Below, piece after piece: positions 47,901 to 61,665 of a stretch of 64,000 nt of DNA (position 1 is the first letter of the stretch; every line of letters begins with the position of its first letter). Origin of the DNA: Neodiprion pinetum. Its lineage: Eukaryota > Arthropoda > Insecta > Hymenoptera > Diprionidae. Both the position numbers and the translations under genes were made by a program. The notes under the pieces are model-generated. The model did no database searches. It was not told the DNA's origin and saw only the letters and a program-made list of their open reading frames with translations. The DNA is taken from the NCBI RefSeq assembly GCF_021155775.2, contig NC_060232.1, forward strand, positions 23,381,922 through 23,445,921, read 5' to 3'.

Positions 47901-50900
47901 TCCGCGAAGATATATCTATTCGATCAGAAATGGTATATAAATATTATGCCCGTCAGCACCGGGGGTGCGGATGCCTGCAGTGTATATTTCACGGATGTTT
48001 TACGAACACGGAGGGTGAGGATCGCCCGGGCTCGACGAAGTGATTGATATTCGCGTTCGAAGTCTGAGACCACCGAAGCATTTTATGTTCCGTGAATTTG
48101 CTTTTTTCGCTGCTACTATCTCAGGCGTTGTTGCGCGTCTATGACACGAGATGGCAATATATATTGATAAGACTTTCTCAGATTTTCAAGTACGTAGCTA
48201 TAATGGTTGACGGACATCAGCTGCTTACGTTGTCCTCACACTTAAACGAATCTTGTTATTTTATGAAAACGTGACTGCGGAGAAAAGCGGTTTGTAACTT
48301 CGGATCTGACCTTGACACGAGGTCGTACGAGGGTTGAATTAAACCACGTGAACCATTCGTCGAAAGGACTCATACCGCATGGTCAATCCAAACTGCAGTG
48401 ATTGAAAACCCGGGCCAATTTAGAAGTCCCGCTGTTGCAGGTGCCGTCTGGAGGTGACAGCTTTAATACTGCAGGAAATGGTTTCGCTTGAAGTTGTTAT
48501 AACAAAATTGTCTGACACCCCCGTCTTGTAGAACACCTTTTTCGCGGTCGTCCGGAAATGGAAAAGCTCCGACCAATACCTACATAGAAAATAATGACAG
48601 GCGAAATCGCGAACAAGACTCTCGTTGTTGGACGTGCACACCCAGACATTTCCTGGTAAAGAATCAGCTTCCTTGGATAGGGAGAACGTAATTTTCGCGG
48701 TAATACTGCGCCAGAGTTAGGATGAGTTAAGATAGTTAGAAAATGCGAAAGGAGCCACGATAACTTCTACTCGTCGAGCGTGGCGTATCCCCGGCGTCTT
48801 TGAGACGGTCGGGTTAACTTACCCGTTAAACTGACTTCCTAACTACACGTTAGCGTCGTTGCCTCTAGACGTTTCTGGTTCCCGAAGGGAAGTCGAACCG
48901 GCAAGCACTTCTGTGAGCAAGCAATTTTCGAGCAAAATATAGTGCCAGTAACGACTGCCGGGAAACATTCGGGGACGCAATCAGAGTTGGCAGGGTTTTG
49001 ATCGAAGTCTGTGTTTGTTGTGCGAGGTACCAAACGTATTTCGATAAGAAAAATACGTGGTTCGCTTTTCGTCGGCTTTTGGGGAGTTGGACCTCTGGCT
49101 GAAATCGATCGGCGATGAAAAGCCGCGGGAGCCAGTTTCGGAGAAAAGTCTAATCCAAACTTTTTTCTTCTCTTTCTACAGTCCCTTTTTTCTTCTCCTC
49201 TTGCGGCACACGGAAGAGAAATTTAAAGGTTCAGTTCCTGCCCAAATAGGCAGGGCCCTTCGCCACTTTCAACGTTACCTTTCAGTCGACCGTTCCGAAG
49301 ATCCGGCCTCCACACGGGATAAGAAATCTTCCTGACTAGTGCACCATTCTCGACCCAGCACTAAAATACAACAAAAATACTAAATAAAACACTCGAAACG
49401 ATCACCCATTCGGCGAGTTCAAGGGTTTGCAGTCGATATAAGGCTCTCTTTCGGGTTGATGGCGAATAAAAAAAGAGGCCATCGGAAAAGTAAACAGAAA
49501 ACTCGCTCAAGGCACGAAGCAAACTTCGAGTCTGCTTGTAAAATCAATTTCGCGCACTGTACCGTATACTCCCAAAGTTCCCCGTTATATTTGCATAGAC
49601 TTTCCGATACTTCACCGAATGCGACCTTTTTCCTCTAAATAATTTTCCCTCGTTCTTGCTCATTGGTCTTAAGCTCCACTTGATTTATTTGAAAGAATGT
49701 CAAGTCAGCTGAAGTGGTAAGCAATAATTTGGATGTACATATCAACCGAGATAGTCTGTTTGAACTCATTGCCACATTGAAGAGACGCGAAGCGTTAGGC
49801 AATGGAGATTTATTCGTGACAATTTTCAGCGAAAACCTACTAAGAGCAGAACATTTATCATGAAAAACGTTCTGGTAATTCACATTGCGAGGCGAGAGCA
49901 CGTAGCTACGCGTCATGTGTCAGGAGGGCGAAGCCACTTCCGCGCAGGGCACCAAACATCAAATACCCTTCGCACGTCACTCATAATTATGCCCATAACC
50001 ATTCTCCCTCAGTTTAAGTATCGTCACTCGAGGAGTAAACGAACGAGGTTCCAAAGACGGACAATAGATGTACAGCAAACACTGATGCAACAATATCTCT
50101 ATAGATCCACACACTCATAGTATATACACATATATGTATGTACAATGTACATGCGTAGAGCGTATCTAGTGAATAATTTCGAGACAATGTGCAGAAGCTT
50201 TTACTGCGAGCCGTATCATTCTCACTCCAGTTTGCAGGCATTATTCTTTCAAGGGGCTGAAACTGGATGCCAGCATCTATGCTGCTTTCATGCAGTAATG
50301 TAGGCGTGCATCCCTCGTCCTCGAGTATGACGGATAACGTTAAAAATGCATATGTGTTCGGTTACATAGCAAACGTTAAGGAGATCTGAACTTGAGAGAG
50401 CGAGGTTCAGTCGTAAGATCTTTTGCTGAACTATGAGGAGTTTATTTGCGTTTGAAACATCGCCCTTCATCACGTGGATAACAAAAGTAGGTGGTTCCTG
50501 CCCCCGCTGTTCGAGTTGTCAAGCGCAAGCATTCCTTAGATTCAAAATAAATTGTAGCCGATCCGAGAAATCGCCGGGGTTGAGTAATGGCGCGCTCGCG
50601 AGACGCCTCCAATTAATCAAAAGCAACGCTCCACAAACTTTGATTCCATCCGGCAAGTGGTAATGACTGGGAGCGCCGTTTCCTGATGCGCAAAGTAGGG
50701 AACTTATCTTTTGCCTTGATGATCGCGTTGGGGTTACAGATTAATCAATACCACACTGTAGTCCTGGTCACAAGAGTGGCGCGTGCTATTTTATCCCAAC
50801 ACACACACACATACGCATGCACACACGCACAGAGACCGATCTGATTCACGCCAAACAAAAAGCTCCTCAACTTTGATCAACGTCCGTCAAGTGTCGATGA

Positions 50901-53900
50901 GCAAAACTCTCTCATTCACGAATCGCATTGAATACTGGAAGGCTCTCTTCCGCCTCATTGGCACCAATCGCACAGATCAGGATGGATATTGTCTGAGCGT
51001 AAAACTGGAGTAAATATTCTGGAGTAACATTCGCAGCACTTTATCTGCTGGCTAACTGTCGGGGCGTGGTAAGACACGGGCAAGACTAAGCATTCCTCAT
51101 ACATGAGGCCCCTGGTCCTCTCGTGTGGAGGGTGCGAGATACGCAGCGACTTGCGAAGGACGCGCGAGGCGATCCCTTACCTGGTACAACCTATCTCCCC
51201 CACGTCCGAGGGGAGTTATGATCCTTACGGAATTCCGCGGGAACGTGACGGAAGCCAGAAATTGTCATCTCAACATCTCCTCGAGGGCTCAGACAGTCTG
51301 TATCGATCGACTGGTTCTTGCACACGAAGCTCAGGTGTTGGCGTGTGAGGATAGGTTTTGCGTAATCATCTTAAGCATCCTTTTCCAAATTCATGCCCAA
51401 GTCTTTTCGCTTTGCGATATTTTGACGAATGTCACGACCGTCCTCATGAATCGTTCATCATGCAACCTCGTCTACTTTATTCTCGTAACGAGATCATCCT
51501 GCAGCCTGGCCGCTATCAGGCGAACGAAGTGGGGAACTTTTCACCCCATGAAAACGAGTAGTCCCCTCATGAACGGAAGCCAAACCATTTATTTTAAAAG
51601 AAACGTATTAATAATGCACAGAGTATTCGAAGCGTTCACGGCTGAAGTCAGCATAATGCTAACTCGAGTGCATTTATCACCTTTCGAATTATGCAATCTT
51701 GGATAAACTAAATATAAATTCTCACTCGTCATTCAAAAATAATGGAACACGGCTCACTAAACCATTATCACTTCAGAGACGCGTATATCAATGTTTGTGG
51801 AAGTTTGGGTGCAATGGAAATGTTAAGATTTTGTGTTTCAAATGTTTTTACACGAAATACTAGACAATATCCCGCTTCATCTTGGGTAACATCAATTTCT
51901 TGCACTTTGGTCACAGTTAAATTTCATTTTAGTATCTCTATAGAATAAGTTAAAAAAGATGGTTTGATCTTCAGCATCTTCTGTGGTCACATGGGGTGTT
52001 TTTGGGGCATACTAGATAAATTGATTGAATTGTACTGGTGTAAAAAGTCGAAGATCATTATCAAAGCAGTTTGCTGTATTGATATGTGTCATACTGCTGT
52101 AGTAGGAATTATGGATCGTCAAGGAACAGCAATTACTGTCTCATCTTTTCGTTGGTTTTATACATCTGTGAAGTATAAAGTTGGGATTATTCGATCAAAT
52201 ACAACCACCATCCAACTTATATTACTGTAAACATAAGATCCCTAAAATTGTCGCAGTCCCATTCAGCTGCGGACCTGCATTCGAGGGCTGAAAAAGAGTT
52301 TTCACCAAATGGAGTTGTCTCGTTCCCAGCTTCCACCGGAATAAAAACAAAATAGAAGTATATTGTGGGTTACTTTCGTTTTTTGTATAGAACTAGAGAG
52401 ATATTCACGTGGCTCGGCAGAATGCGACGAGAATAACACAATTCGTTTATCCGACATTCCTTGGAGATTATGGTAGACTTGCGGATATTACACAACCCTA
52501 AATAACTAGGCGGTTCTCGTGCATTCGCTCGACTAGTTGGCAAGTGTTTACGCAGTGTTCATGGTACAACAGCGTTGCAATGTGAGTCTAGAGAAAGTGG
52601 TAATTAATCCAGAGGAATCACGGAATGGTATTGAAACAAACTGAATCGTATTCCACGGGAAGGAATTCAACGTTATAAGAAGAAAGTTTGTACAGTTATG
52701 CTTTTGAGTAGATACCAAAAGTTCTTCAAAGCGAAATTTACTTTTATTTTCTGCTTCTTCTCGTAGCTTTATTTGTTCCGTTTTATTTTACTTTCCTTTC
52801 TTCCCTTTTTCATCCCCACCCGCATAAGCGACGATTTTATTGAATCAAAAAGAAGTTCTTTCTGGTTTTAAATCACACCGCGGGGGTCCAGCCGTTCCGG
52901 CGGAAGGTGCCTCATAACTTTACGGACCCTCTTTCCATTTTCTCAACGCTGGAACACCCATGCACGTGAAATATTAACCCCGAGCAAACCGGATACCGTC
53001 CGAAAAAAATAACGCTACACTTTCGGGGTCTAGGTTCACTCTCGTAACTTTCGGGCACCTCGCCCGTTTTTCCTTTCCTTTCCTTCCCTTCCCTTCTGGC
53101 CCGTCTGTCTATTTTTCTCTTTATCTCACTTCCATTTCCTCTGAAGAGAGCGTAAACGCGGCGAAATTCACGCGTCGAAGTCGAAGCAAGCTCTGATCAC
53201 ACTCAAAGAGCGCAGACGCAACTTTGAACCTCATTGGCAGATCCCTGCTTCACTCAAGAACCCACCGATCGATCGATGAAACCCTCAACACGGTCAACTT
53301 AACGGTTTGAGCTAAAACATCGGACAATCTTGCGCGTGGTCAAGTCGTAATTAAATCAGACACCTACCAACCTAGGCGTAAACAAGGTTAGTTAGTGCAA
53401 CAACTATAATTAGGACGCCTCGTCAACGACGCGGCATCGCTCAACCAAGTTATAATGAACACCGTACGGTAGGTTGGGCTGCGTTTTGTCATCTACCGTC
53501 GCCTTGGTGCACTGCATTCTGGTTAATCGTACAACTTTCGCGCTGTTTATGAAACTTCCCGGGTGGCTGGCTGCGCTTCCGACTCCCTAACTCTTCCAAC
53601 ACTTGATAATTATTGGATAATGCACTACCTCCAGACGCGTGATAAACTCAAGACGTCGTTCTTATTATATGCATGTATGATAACAGTAGGTGGAAATTAA
53701 ACTGTACATTTGAGTGCATATTTGAAATCGAAGACAAGAGCAAGTAAGTATAATATACACAAATATGGTGTATTGTAAGCATTTTATAATCCACTTGGTT
53801 TCGTCGAGACGACACTACGGAGGCGCGATGAATGTTTTTCACCCCAGCAAGGCTAGATTGACACTTTAATGAACAAGCCCTGCGCATCGATCGTCGAACG

Positions 53901-53996
53901 AAAGTGAAAGTACGGGAGGTGAAAAAGGGGTGAGAGAATCAAGGGCTCGATCTCGATAACGTCAAGTGTCAACCGTTCTAATTGTTTTTATTTTAG
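44936..53996. other. Intron-like or intergenic, no gene recognised
   Basis: After the donor at 44936 the sequence is CpG-rich to about 45,360, then GT-leaning to about 45,540. CACTGACAAAAAATT at 46763-46777 resembles the terminus of the foldback at 36,051. A frame of 193 codons at 51125-51706 is the longest in the window but has no domain. A 51718-52230 frame is interrupted once. Confidence 0.4.
50799..50831. repeat. Imperfect (AC)n microsatellite
   Basis: ACACAC… interrupted by ATACGCATGC, then ACACACGCACA. Confidence 0.85.
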
Positions 53997-54016
53997 ATCA
54001 GCGAGCCGATATCCAG
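53997..54016 (+). CDS. Candidate 20-nt microexon
   Basis: A T-rich tract ending in TTTTATTTTAG at 53996 is followed by 20 nt and then CCAG|GTACGG. Read after two carried-over bases, the insert has no stop codon (…R-S-A-S-R-Y-P…). Microexons exist in insects, but an AG and a GT 20 nt apart are easily found by chance. Listed only because both splice sites are reasonable and the phase fits the candidate exon at 44,874-44,935. Confidence 0.1.
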
Positions 54017-54546
54017 GTACGGTATTGGTTTTTTTCCAATTCCTTTTCCCTCTGTCTTGCGAACGAAGAGACCTTCTCCAGTTTCATCTCACCAGTCTGG
54101 AATTGCATTGTTTAACATTGCCGCGGGGGAAATACGAGAGAAGGATATTTTCGGGATGAAATTCATCCTCGTAGAGTGTATAAACCAGCGGCGTACATTG
54201 ATGTCTGTATAGAGATACGGAAGTGAGGAAAGTCTTTCGGCAATCACCACGGCCATTGTCACGGCCATTGTTAAGGCCGCTGCTAGGCTGGGGAACCTTC
54301 AAACATCCACTAGCTGGCTCTTGCGGTCGAGTCGAACGATTAGAGCTGGAGATTTGAAACATCGAGGAACATTTCACCGTCGAAGTCAGTCACACACTCG
54401 AGTCTGAAGTGACTGGGGCGTGTGACTCAGCAGCAAGGCTAGTCTCTCTTTGCGGGTATACACTTCGAGTGGAGATCGGCTAGAGGGTGGATGCAGAGTA
54501 GAGAAGGCGGGGAGGCATGCCATGAGGAAGGGAAAATGGGCGGAAG

Positions 54547-54603
54547 GAAGAGAAGAGAAGCGAAGAGAAGCGAAGAGAAGCGAAGAGAAGAGGAGAGAGA
54601 AGT
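54547..54603. repeat. Purine minisatellite, 10-bp unit CGAAGAGAAG
   Basis: Three exact units (54561-54590) are preceded by one variant unit and flanked by further GAAGAG/GGAGAG purine sequence. It lies in a longer AG-rich stretch from about 54475. Open reading here (Glu/Lys/Arg repeats) is a product of the repeat, not evidence for a protein. Confidence 0.8.
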
Positions 54604-57600
54604 TGCTCTTGACAGTCCCTCCGTCGAGTGACGCTTAAGCCTGGGGTTTCGTGAGAGGACGCCTCAATGCGGCAGTCGAAAGGATTGCAAATAAATGCCG
54701 TATTTAATATTTATCGAGGTATTACCACGCGGCAACCACGGAGAATCGTGATGGGCTTGAATCTGTGGGTTCTTCTGATTTTTGATCTTTTCAAATGACA
54801 GCATTCCACTGCATCCTCACCCAATCCTCGCGGTACGGATCGAAAAGAGCCATAGAGCGAACAAAGCCTCATCGTAGTGTAGGATAAATCGTATTACGTG
54901 CACGCACTGTTGAAAATTTCATATAGCAGACATTCAAGACTAGGCGATGTCACTTTCATAACAAAATTGCCCCGGGGTGAACTTTTGTCAGTTGTGCACT
55001 GCAAAGAGTATCATGACTAGCGATATGAAGTCTATCGTGCAGTTGTAAGATAATGAGACTCCGAGGATGACATAAAACCATTACATTCCGTACAATAAAA
55101 ATCTACTCGACTGTACTCCACCTATTCAACGTGAACGATAAGTTTTCACTGAAAATGATATCGAATTTTATTGCGAAGAAGCTTGAGTTGTAGATGAAAA
55201 ACAGTTTTAGTGTGCTAAAAAATTACGTTGATCCGGAAATAAAAAGTAATGCATGTATTTAGTGGAGTTTCGCGAGCAGGTCAAATGTATGTATGGTGAA
55301 TAGACATGATGGGCGGACAGGAGGCTGTGGGCGAAACTGACGTTACTTCGAGCATGACATGCGTAGACAAAGAGACGACGTGGGTGTCATGAGTGGTTGA
55401 CCGGGAATGACTGTAGCTTCGTACGCCGCGGGCATGAGAGCTGTAATGGTATCAATCGCAAGCATAAACTTACCAGAGTAAGTCCTCACTAATCCGTATA
55501 CGGCAATCTTGTATATAATTTTGGGGAATACGAAGAAAGACGCAGACCGACTGACGCGTTTCATTGTCACATTGTTATAAGAATTTTCGAAACGATTTAA
55601 CTTGCATTGTGCAAAAGTCAAGTGTTCAAATGTAGAAGTTTATGTAATCTCGGCCTCCATGATGGGAGAAGTAAATAAAGCATCTCTAAATAATTACTAT
55701 TTTCCAGATGCGGAGGCATGTCTGAAGTACTGAGATCTCCCAATAGAATTTACTGATAACCCAGTTCATTCTAGGCCTCCAAATATTGCAATTGAAGTAC
55801 GATATTAGGAAACCCATACTCTGACATTTCTATAGATATAATATTCGAAACTCCAATCTTTTTCGAACTGACATTTCATTCCCTTGATATCAATTTCATT
55901 GTCTTGTAAATTGCGTAGGTGAATCCACTGATTAAGAAATGCTCCGTTGAAAAGAATCTATTTACGAATGCAGAAAGGATGATAATATCCAACGAATTAC
56001 GAGGTACGTTCAATGTGGGTACTTGGGATCACGAGTGTTTGATGGGATTTTTCTCTCGTCGGTCTGTTGGAATGAGAGACGAATTGAATCGGTTTGAATC
56101 CACGAGTAATGCCTCGACAAAGACTGATAGAAAAAAGTAAAAAGTGAAAAGTAAAAGTTTCGTAAGTCGATTTGTAAGTAGAAATTGCACTGTTTGCAGA
56201 AACGCTTTGGAGACGATTGTGGGTCTCAACGTGAAAGATCTCTTCCCCTGACAAATACGTATAACAATAGAATATAATGAGAGCTGCTCAGACCGCATTC
56301 AATTCTCTATACTCTTTTTGGGATAAGGGAAATTATTGTAAAGCGATTTGTAAGCTGATTTTAATATCTCGTTTACAGTCAATCTTGAATTTTATATTAC
56401 GCAAGGAGGCTAGCAGGCGGGCTTTTGCCAGAAACTTCGCAGCCTGGCTCAGCACATTTTGTGAGAGCTCCTCTATAGTCGAGAGGTACAGTAGCCTTCA
56501 GGGTTATCGTACTATATTGGCCCCTAGCTAACAGCCAAACTATGCAACAAATTTGCACATATACATTTTTAAAGTTACATTACATCATCCGCGCAGTTGA
56601 CTTGCATGAATTTTGAAGCTTAACGGCCGGTCGGATCTCAGACGGTCATTAGTTAATACTAATGAATCACGAGGGGGATTGATTTCTCCTTTCCAGGGGA
56701 TAACGATTTCAGGGTTTCCCAGCAGTGCTTCTTCTCTTGCTATTTTCTTTTCACTTCGCTGGTGAATTGTTTCGCGGTAATGAAGTCACCAAATTAACGA
56801 AAAAGCTTCAACCCTCCGAATTGTCTTGAACTAAAACGGCTCGTTGTTAGCATGTCATCGCAGCTGTGTTAAAATCATACAACTGTTGTCTTCTCAGAGT
56901 CAGCACCTCTTTCTCTCACAGGTGTGCCTTTCATCATTTGAATAGATGTCAAAAGCAGGTGGTCTTAGATTTTTCAGACTTCAGGCACGACTTTTCAAGG
57001 TATTGAGCATAATATTGAAATACGACGGTACTGGAAACTGGCGAGTGTCATCCCAATACTTCACATAATCCGTCTTGGCGACAGACCTTCTTAAAGATAA
57101 AACCTTTGATGTCGAACTGTCGCCAAGTCAAACTCACAAGACCTTTACGTCCACCGGTGTAAAAGATTCCGAGATGGTATTTCACCGGTCGGTTGGTCTC
57201 AAGGCGTACCCTTTACGATAAGTTTGGCGACGGAATGAAGGGCAATAAGTGATAAACGTATCGCCATCGGATCGGTCGTGCGTGGAATGTCAACCACGGA
57301 AAGTGGTCTCGTTCCACCTCTACTTCGGTCCGCTCTTCTTCGTTCGATGATCTCCCTGCAGACCAATAACCAGCCTTCTGAACCGACCAAAGCCTCCATA
57401 ACAAGGGCTGAGTAGAGCTAGCCGTTTTCAACCTAGTCCCCATCTCTCCGAGGATAACAAGCCTAGGTCTTTAAAGGTTAGACTTGTCGTAAAGTCTTAT
57501 TGCTTCTTAGCCTAATGAAAGGCAGGGGTTAATAGGCGGGACACTGCAACAGTACAAACCGGAATCGTAAAATTGCGCTGTTCTTCTATACAGCCGTTAC

Positions 57601-60600
57601 ACGTCGAGCACTTTTATACGAATGGAAATCGGTCAATTGAGCCGGGTAGCCAACTCGGCTTCGAATGTCTGCAGGAGCCGCGGATACGTCACTGAAGACG
57701 TCTGATAAAATGGAAGACCGCAACGCGATCAAGCTTCGAGGGAAGATGAGTCGACCCGTTTACGTCACAGAACCTTGGCCAAGATAGATGCGTGGGTCTC
57801 TCAGGAACCCGTTCGGTTAACTACGTCGTCAGTGATTCTGATTACGAGCGTCGCTTCAGAAATTCAGTTTATGCCCTAAACTCGGGGAAGAAGACATGAT
57901 TGATCGACGGAAGCCTCCTGTGGAACTCAAACTTTTCTAAACTTTCTTCTTGCGGATATAGAAAGAATATAGGTTGGTGTATGGGTAGAACGGTAGGTGT
58001 AAGGTACTTTTCCAACTTTTCCCCAACTCTCACAGATTATCTGAAAATTTTCTCACCCGTCGTTGAGGTACCACGTGTCTACCACAGATTAACACTCGAA
58101 TAACCGGCCGTCGCGTCAGTTTCTTGCAGGAACTTGATTCAGCACTTTAATCCAATTGGCTTATCAAATTGAGGATGAAAATGGAGACAGAACATAATAA
58201 GATATATTCTAAAGCTGCTTTTAGTAAAATATTTATTATCGAATAAAGTTGCATATTCTGAGATTAGAATAGAACATTTCAGAAACCATATGATTACGGA
58301 CTGTTGAGAATCAAGCGAACGATATTGGAAATCACGAAATAGTTCATGTTCTACATGCCGAATAAATAGTCCTTAAAGATGTTCAGCTTCCGACTCACTA
58401 CTATTTGGTAGACGGAGTGTAGGGAGCGCTTCACTTCACGATCCATTGCTGAAAATATTTGTGGTCACATCGAAGTTCATCCTACGAGGTCGGCATGCAC
58501 CGGTAACAATTCACCGGTGAATAACCTGGTCAAAAGGAGAAAAAACTAGTACAACTAAACATCGGGAGTGAGTAGAATTTTCTCCGTCGAGGAGAAAATT
58601 GCTGGTATTACGTGCTGCGGACGCGTCTTCGACTTGCTGTACATGGCGCTCAACGTCCGATAGTATCATTGATCATTGCCTATACGCGGGTGGTTCCTGC
58701 AGCGCGGATGTGCTGGTAGGAGTTAAACGTAAAATGATACACCCATATACATAAGTGAATTCATCCATTATTGAAGCTTCTATGTGGTGCCGGGTGTATA
58801 TAATGCACAATAACACGGTCCGCGCGAGGGTGTGCGTACGCCTGGAAAACGTGGCCATCATCCCGCGGAGGGTGTGTAGGTACACATTGTACGTGTCATG
58901 ATCATGAGAAGACGCGTTTGGGCACATAGACATGTTCGAACCGGAGTCCCGTAACTCGAAGGCGGCTTCATCACATTTTGTGTGCGCCTACCGAGGCGCA
59001 CTTCCTGACTGAGTCATAGATCAGCCCTCCCGCTGACTCCTGACTCGGGGATGCCTCGGCTACTGTATACTGTTTCACATTTCACGTCGCATCATCCGAC
59101 GAACCCGTGGTGGAATATTGATTTCTCGGAAGGTCAATTCAACATGTTAATGCGAGGGGTGGTGTAGCCTGCGGGACTGATACCGCAGTACCTGTATACA
59201 CTACCATATACGGTACCTTGTATCCGTGTCTGAAAGAACCACGATGAATACTTTCGAAATGAGCTCGATATTCGATTTCCTCCCAACCAAAAGACATGAA
59301 AGGAACGTCAATTCGCCCGTTAGCTACTAAAGCTCCTCATCAGGAATCTCTGAGATCTTCACGTTACCGCCGTACCTTCAAGCACTTTCTTTACCCCGCT
59401 TAATTATGTGCGTGGCAAAACAACTCGGCGATGGAAATAAACCAAGAAAGGTGACGTCTTGCTCTACAATTGTTAACCGCGCTTGAATCGGGTATTCAAA
59501 GCCGCGTCGTGTCTCGTGTCCACCGATAATTTACATCTGTCAGTCCGTCCGGTGGTTCCGGCTCCATTACAGAAACCCACGTCGGGTCTGAGCTGGGTCT
59601 CTTGGTCGGTACCAGCGGCCACCATTGTTTGAATCACGTAACGCGAAATTAGAATCAGTGAGAGCGGCGGGCAGAAAACTAGACTGAAACAGGGATTAAT
59701 TGAATTCTTTAATCACTGGAAGGCAATTGCCGGCGAACTAGAGAGCCCAAGAGGTGTCGTAGACACGGGGCGGTCCCGATGCCACGCCTGGGTCCCTCGC
59801 CTCAACATTTTCTGATTCTACGAATATTCAAAACGCCGTGCGGCGAGGCGGAAGTGGCATCCTGAATCGATTAAAGTCGATTCCATGTAAGAAGTGGAAA
59901 GGCCTCCCTAGACGATTCGGAACGACGACTCGTTTCAACTCTTGCGAGGTATAAGATAGCGAACGCTTGACTTACGGTTCAAAAAATTCATCGGTTCCCA
60001 GCTCGCTGTGCCAAGATTAAAGAGGCCGACGGGCCTCTCCGCTGTTAAACGCCGTTCGCCATGTGTTTGACAACGTAACGTTCCGGCTCAAGATCTAAGA
60101 CTCAGTGCCGACTTACTTCCAATATGGAACAGATGTTTTGGTTTGCAAGCAGAGTATTAGCACGAGCTATATTTACAATCATCGTCTCCTCCCAAACTAC
60201 CATGGGCCAGTTCACTTTCTGTAATGAGTCGTCTTTCGTCGGGCGTTCCCCGTTCGCTGCTCAACTCTGCGGTTCTTCCATAGAACGATTTCGAAAACCT
60301 AATGCTATTTAAAAATCCCCCGCTCGAGTTCGGACCGAAGTGTCACGGGCTAGGACGCCCACTAGCGTGGCAGGCGTCCGTTGACCGTGGATGCCACCTA
60401 ATTGGATCCACTCTTTGGAAATCAGTAAAGCGTTATGCATTTCTAAATTTGTTGTGTACTTATTTTAGTCTGTGGTTCTGATTCAATATATTTTGAATTG
60501 AAAGTTTGATATTGAAGGATAGTTTCCTCTTGGATGTTCTAACTAATGAACAGTCAAAGAATGCAACCAACTTCACGTCTCTTATAAGAATTATCGGAAA

Positions 60601-61648
60601 TTCGAAAATTTTCATTCGTTCATGGACTAGATTTTCAAAATATGTAATAAAACATTCTTCTTTTTGCTAAGATTGTCAAATTTCATACAGTAGATATAAC
60701 ATTAATGTAAATATTTGATACACTGAGTTTCGAATTAATTATTCGGTTTTGCAAACTTGCATGACGGATTGACAACACGAGATCTATTATTGAACCGGAT
60801 TCGTGCACTCTTACGCATATATACATATGTGAATGATTATCCAAATAATTTGAAAATTGAGCGTGAGCTCAGACAATATCCGAGTAATTTATGGCAGATT
60901 TAAAATCGTATCACAGCAGTTCACAGCATATTATAATAAACGTTATTATTTAGAATAGTGTTGATAATATGATGATGTGAATGTTTTCAAAGATATCTCT
61001 AAATTCTCTCACCAAAGAAACTTTTCCTCGCTAGGAACAGCATGAAATTATACGTACATGGAGGGAATGCTGCTTGCGTATTTCATCCAACCTACTCCGG
61101 GTAGTCATATATACGGGGTGAAATAAGTTTTCTGTAGGTAAATGTTTGAATGAATATTAAGAAGCATTTGAGTAAAATAAGTTATGTCTAAGAGGACACA
61201 GTTCTGCTTGCTCGAGGACAATACGAGTAGCAATGATGTATATAACAGAGTGAGAATTGTGCTGCGAATTGTTTGCGTAAACTGAGTAGCACCGGGTAGT
61301 TGATAAAAAGTTTCCATGGTATACATGCACCAGGACAGATTAAACCCCACTACCGTAGAGTGAGAGGCAAGTTTTGAATAACTTTGCATTCGGTGTAAAC
61401 TTGGGTCTTACCGGGTGAAATAAAACTCCAGGAAAGTGTAATCCGCCGAGCTTCTTCATCCTTTGTCGCATTGCCGTTGTACCTGCATACGTGTAGCAGA
61501 AAACTTAAACTCTCGGATTGACTGCCACTCAGGCACAACACCTGCCTTGGTATATCTATACATCCATATATTTATTCAGCAGGCACGAGGTCCTTAAGTT
61601 CGCGCTGAGGTAGCGAAAGCTCGAGCTCCGGCATGACTTACGGAGGCC
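54604..61648. other. Non-coding, no gene recognised
   Basis: Unique sequence, moderately CpG-containing from 57 to 60.4 kb and AT-rich from 60.4 to 61.1 kb. No frame longer than about 95 codons, and none is recognisable. The only structural features are the palindromes at 58.5 kb. Confidence 0.45.
58509..58600. repeat. Two neighbouring palindromes
   Basis: ATTCACCGGTGAAT (58509-58522) is a perfect 14-bp palindrome with an ACCGGT core of Grainyhead-like type. AATTTTCTCC-GTCGA-GGAGAAAATT (58576-58600) is a perfect 10-bp stem with a 5-nt loop. Each alone is close to what 64 kb would yield by chance. Confidence 0.35.
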
Positions 61649-61665
61649 GCACTTTAATTAAGTGC
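61649..61665. promoter_or_regulatory. Paired NK-2-type homeodomain sites in near-palindrome
   Basis: GCACTTTAATTAAGTGC reads as TNAAGTG on both strands, the core bound by NK-2 class homeodomain proteins. It also contains a central TAATTA. The pairing is seen in the sequence; binding is inferred. Confidence 0.25.

Noticed and set aside
50101..50120. AGATCCACAC…CTCAT resembling miR-279
   Set aside because: It contains a two-base insertion inside the mature sequence and has no visible precursor stem.
51125..51706. Longest open frame of the window (193 codons, + strand)
   Set aside because: No recognisable domain, irregular composition, a competing overlapping frame and no splice or promoter context. 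One frame of this length is near expectation for the GC-richer part of a 64-kb window.
54551..54590. Regular short repeats suggesting CRISPR
   Set aside because: Units are contiguous 10-mers with no spacers, and the genome is eukaryotic.
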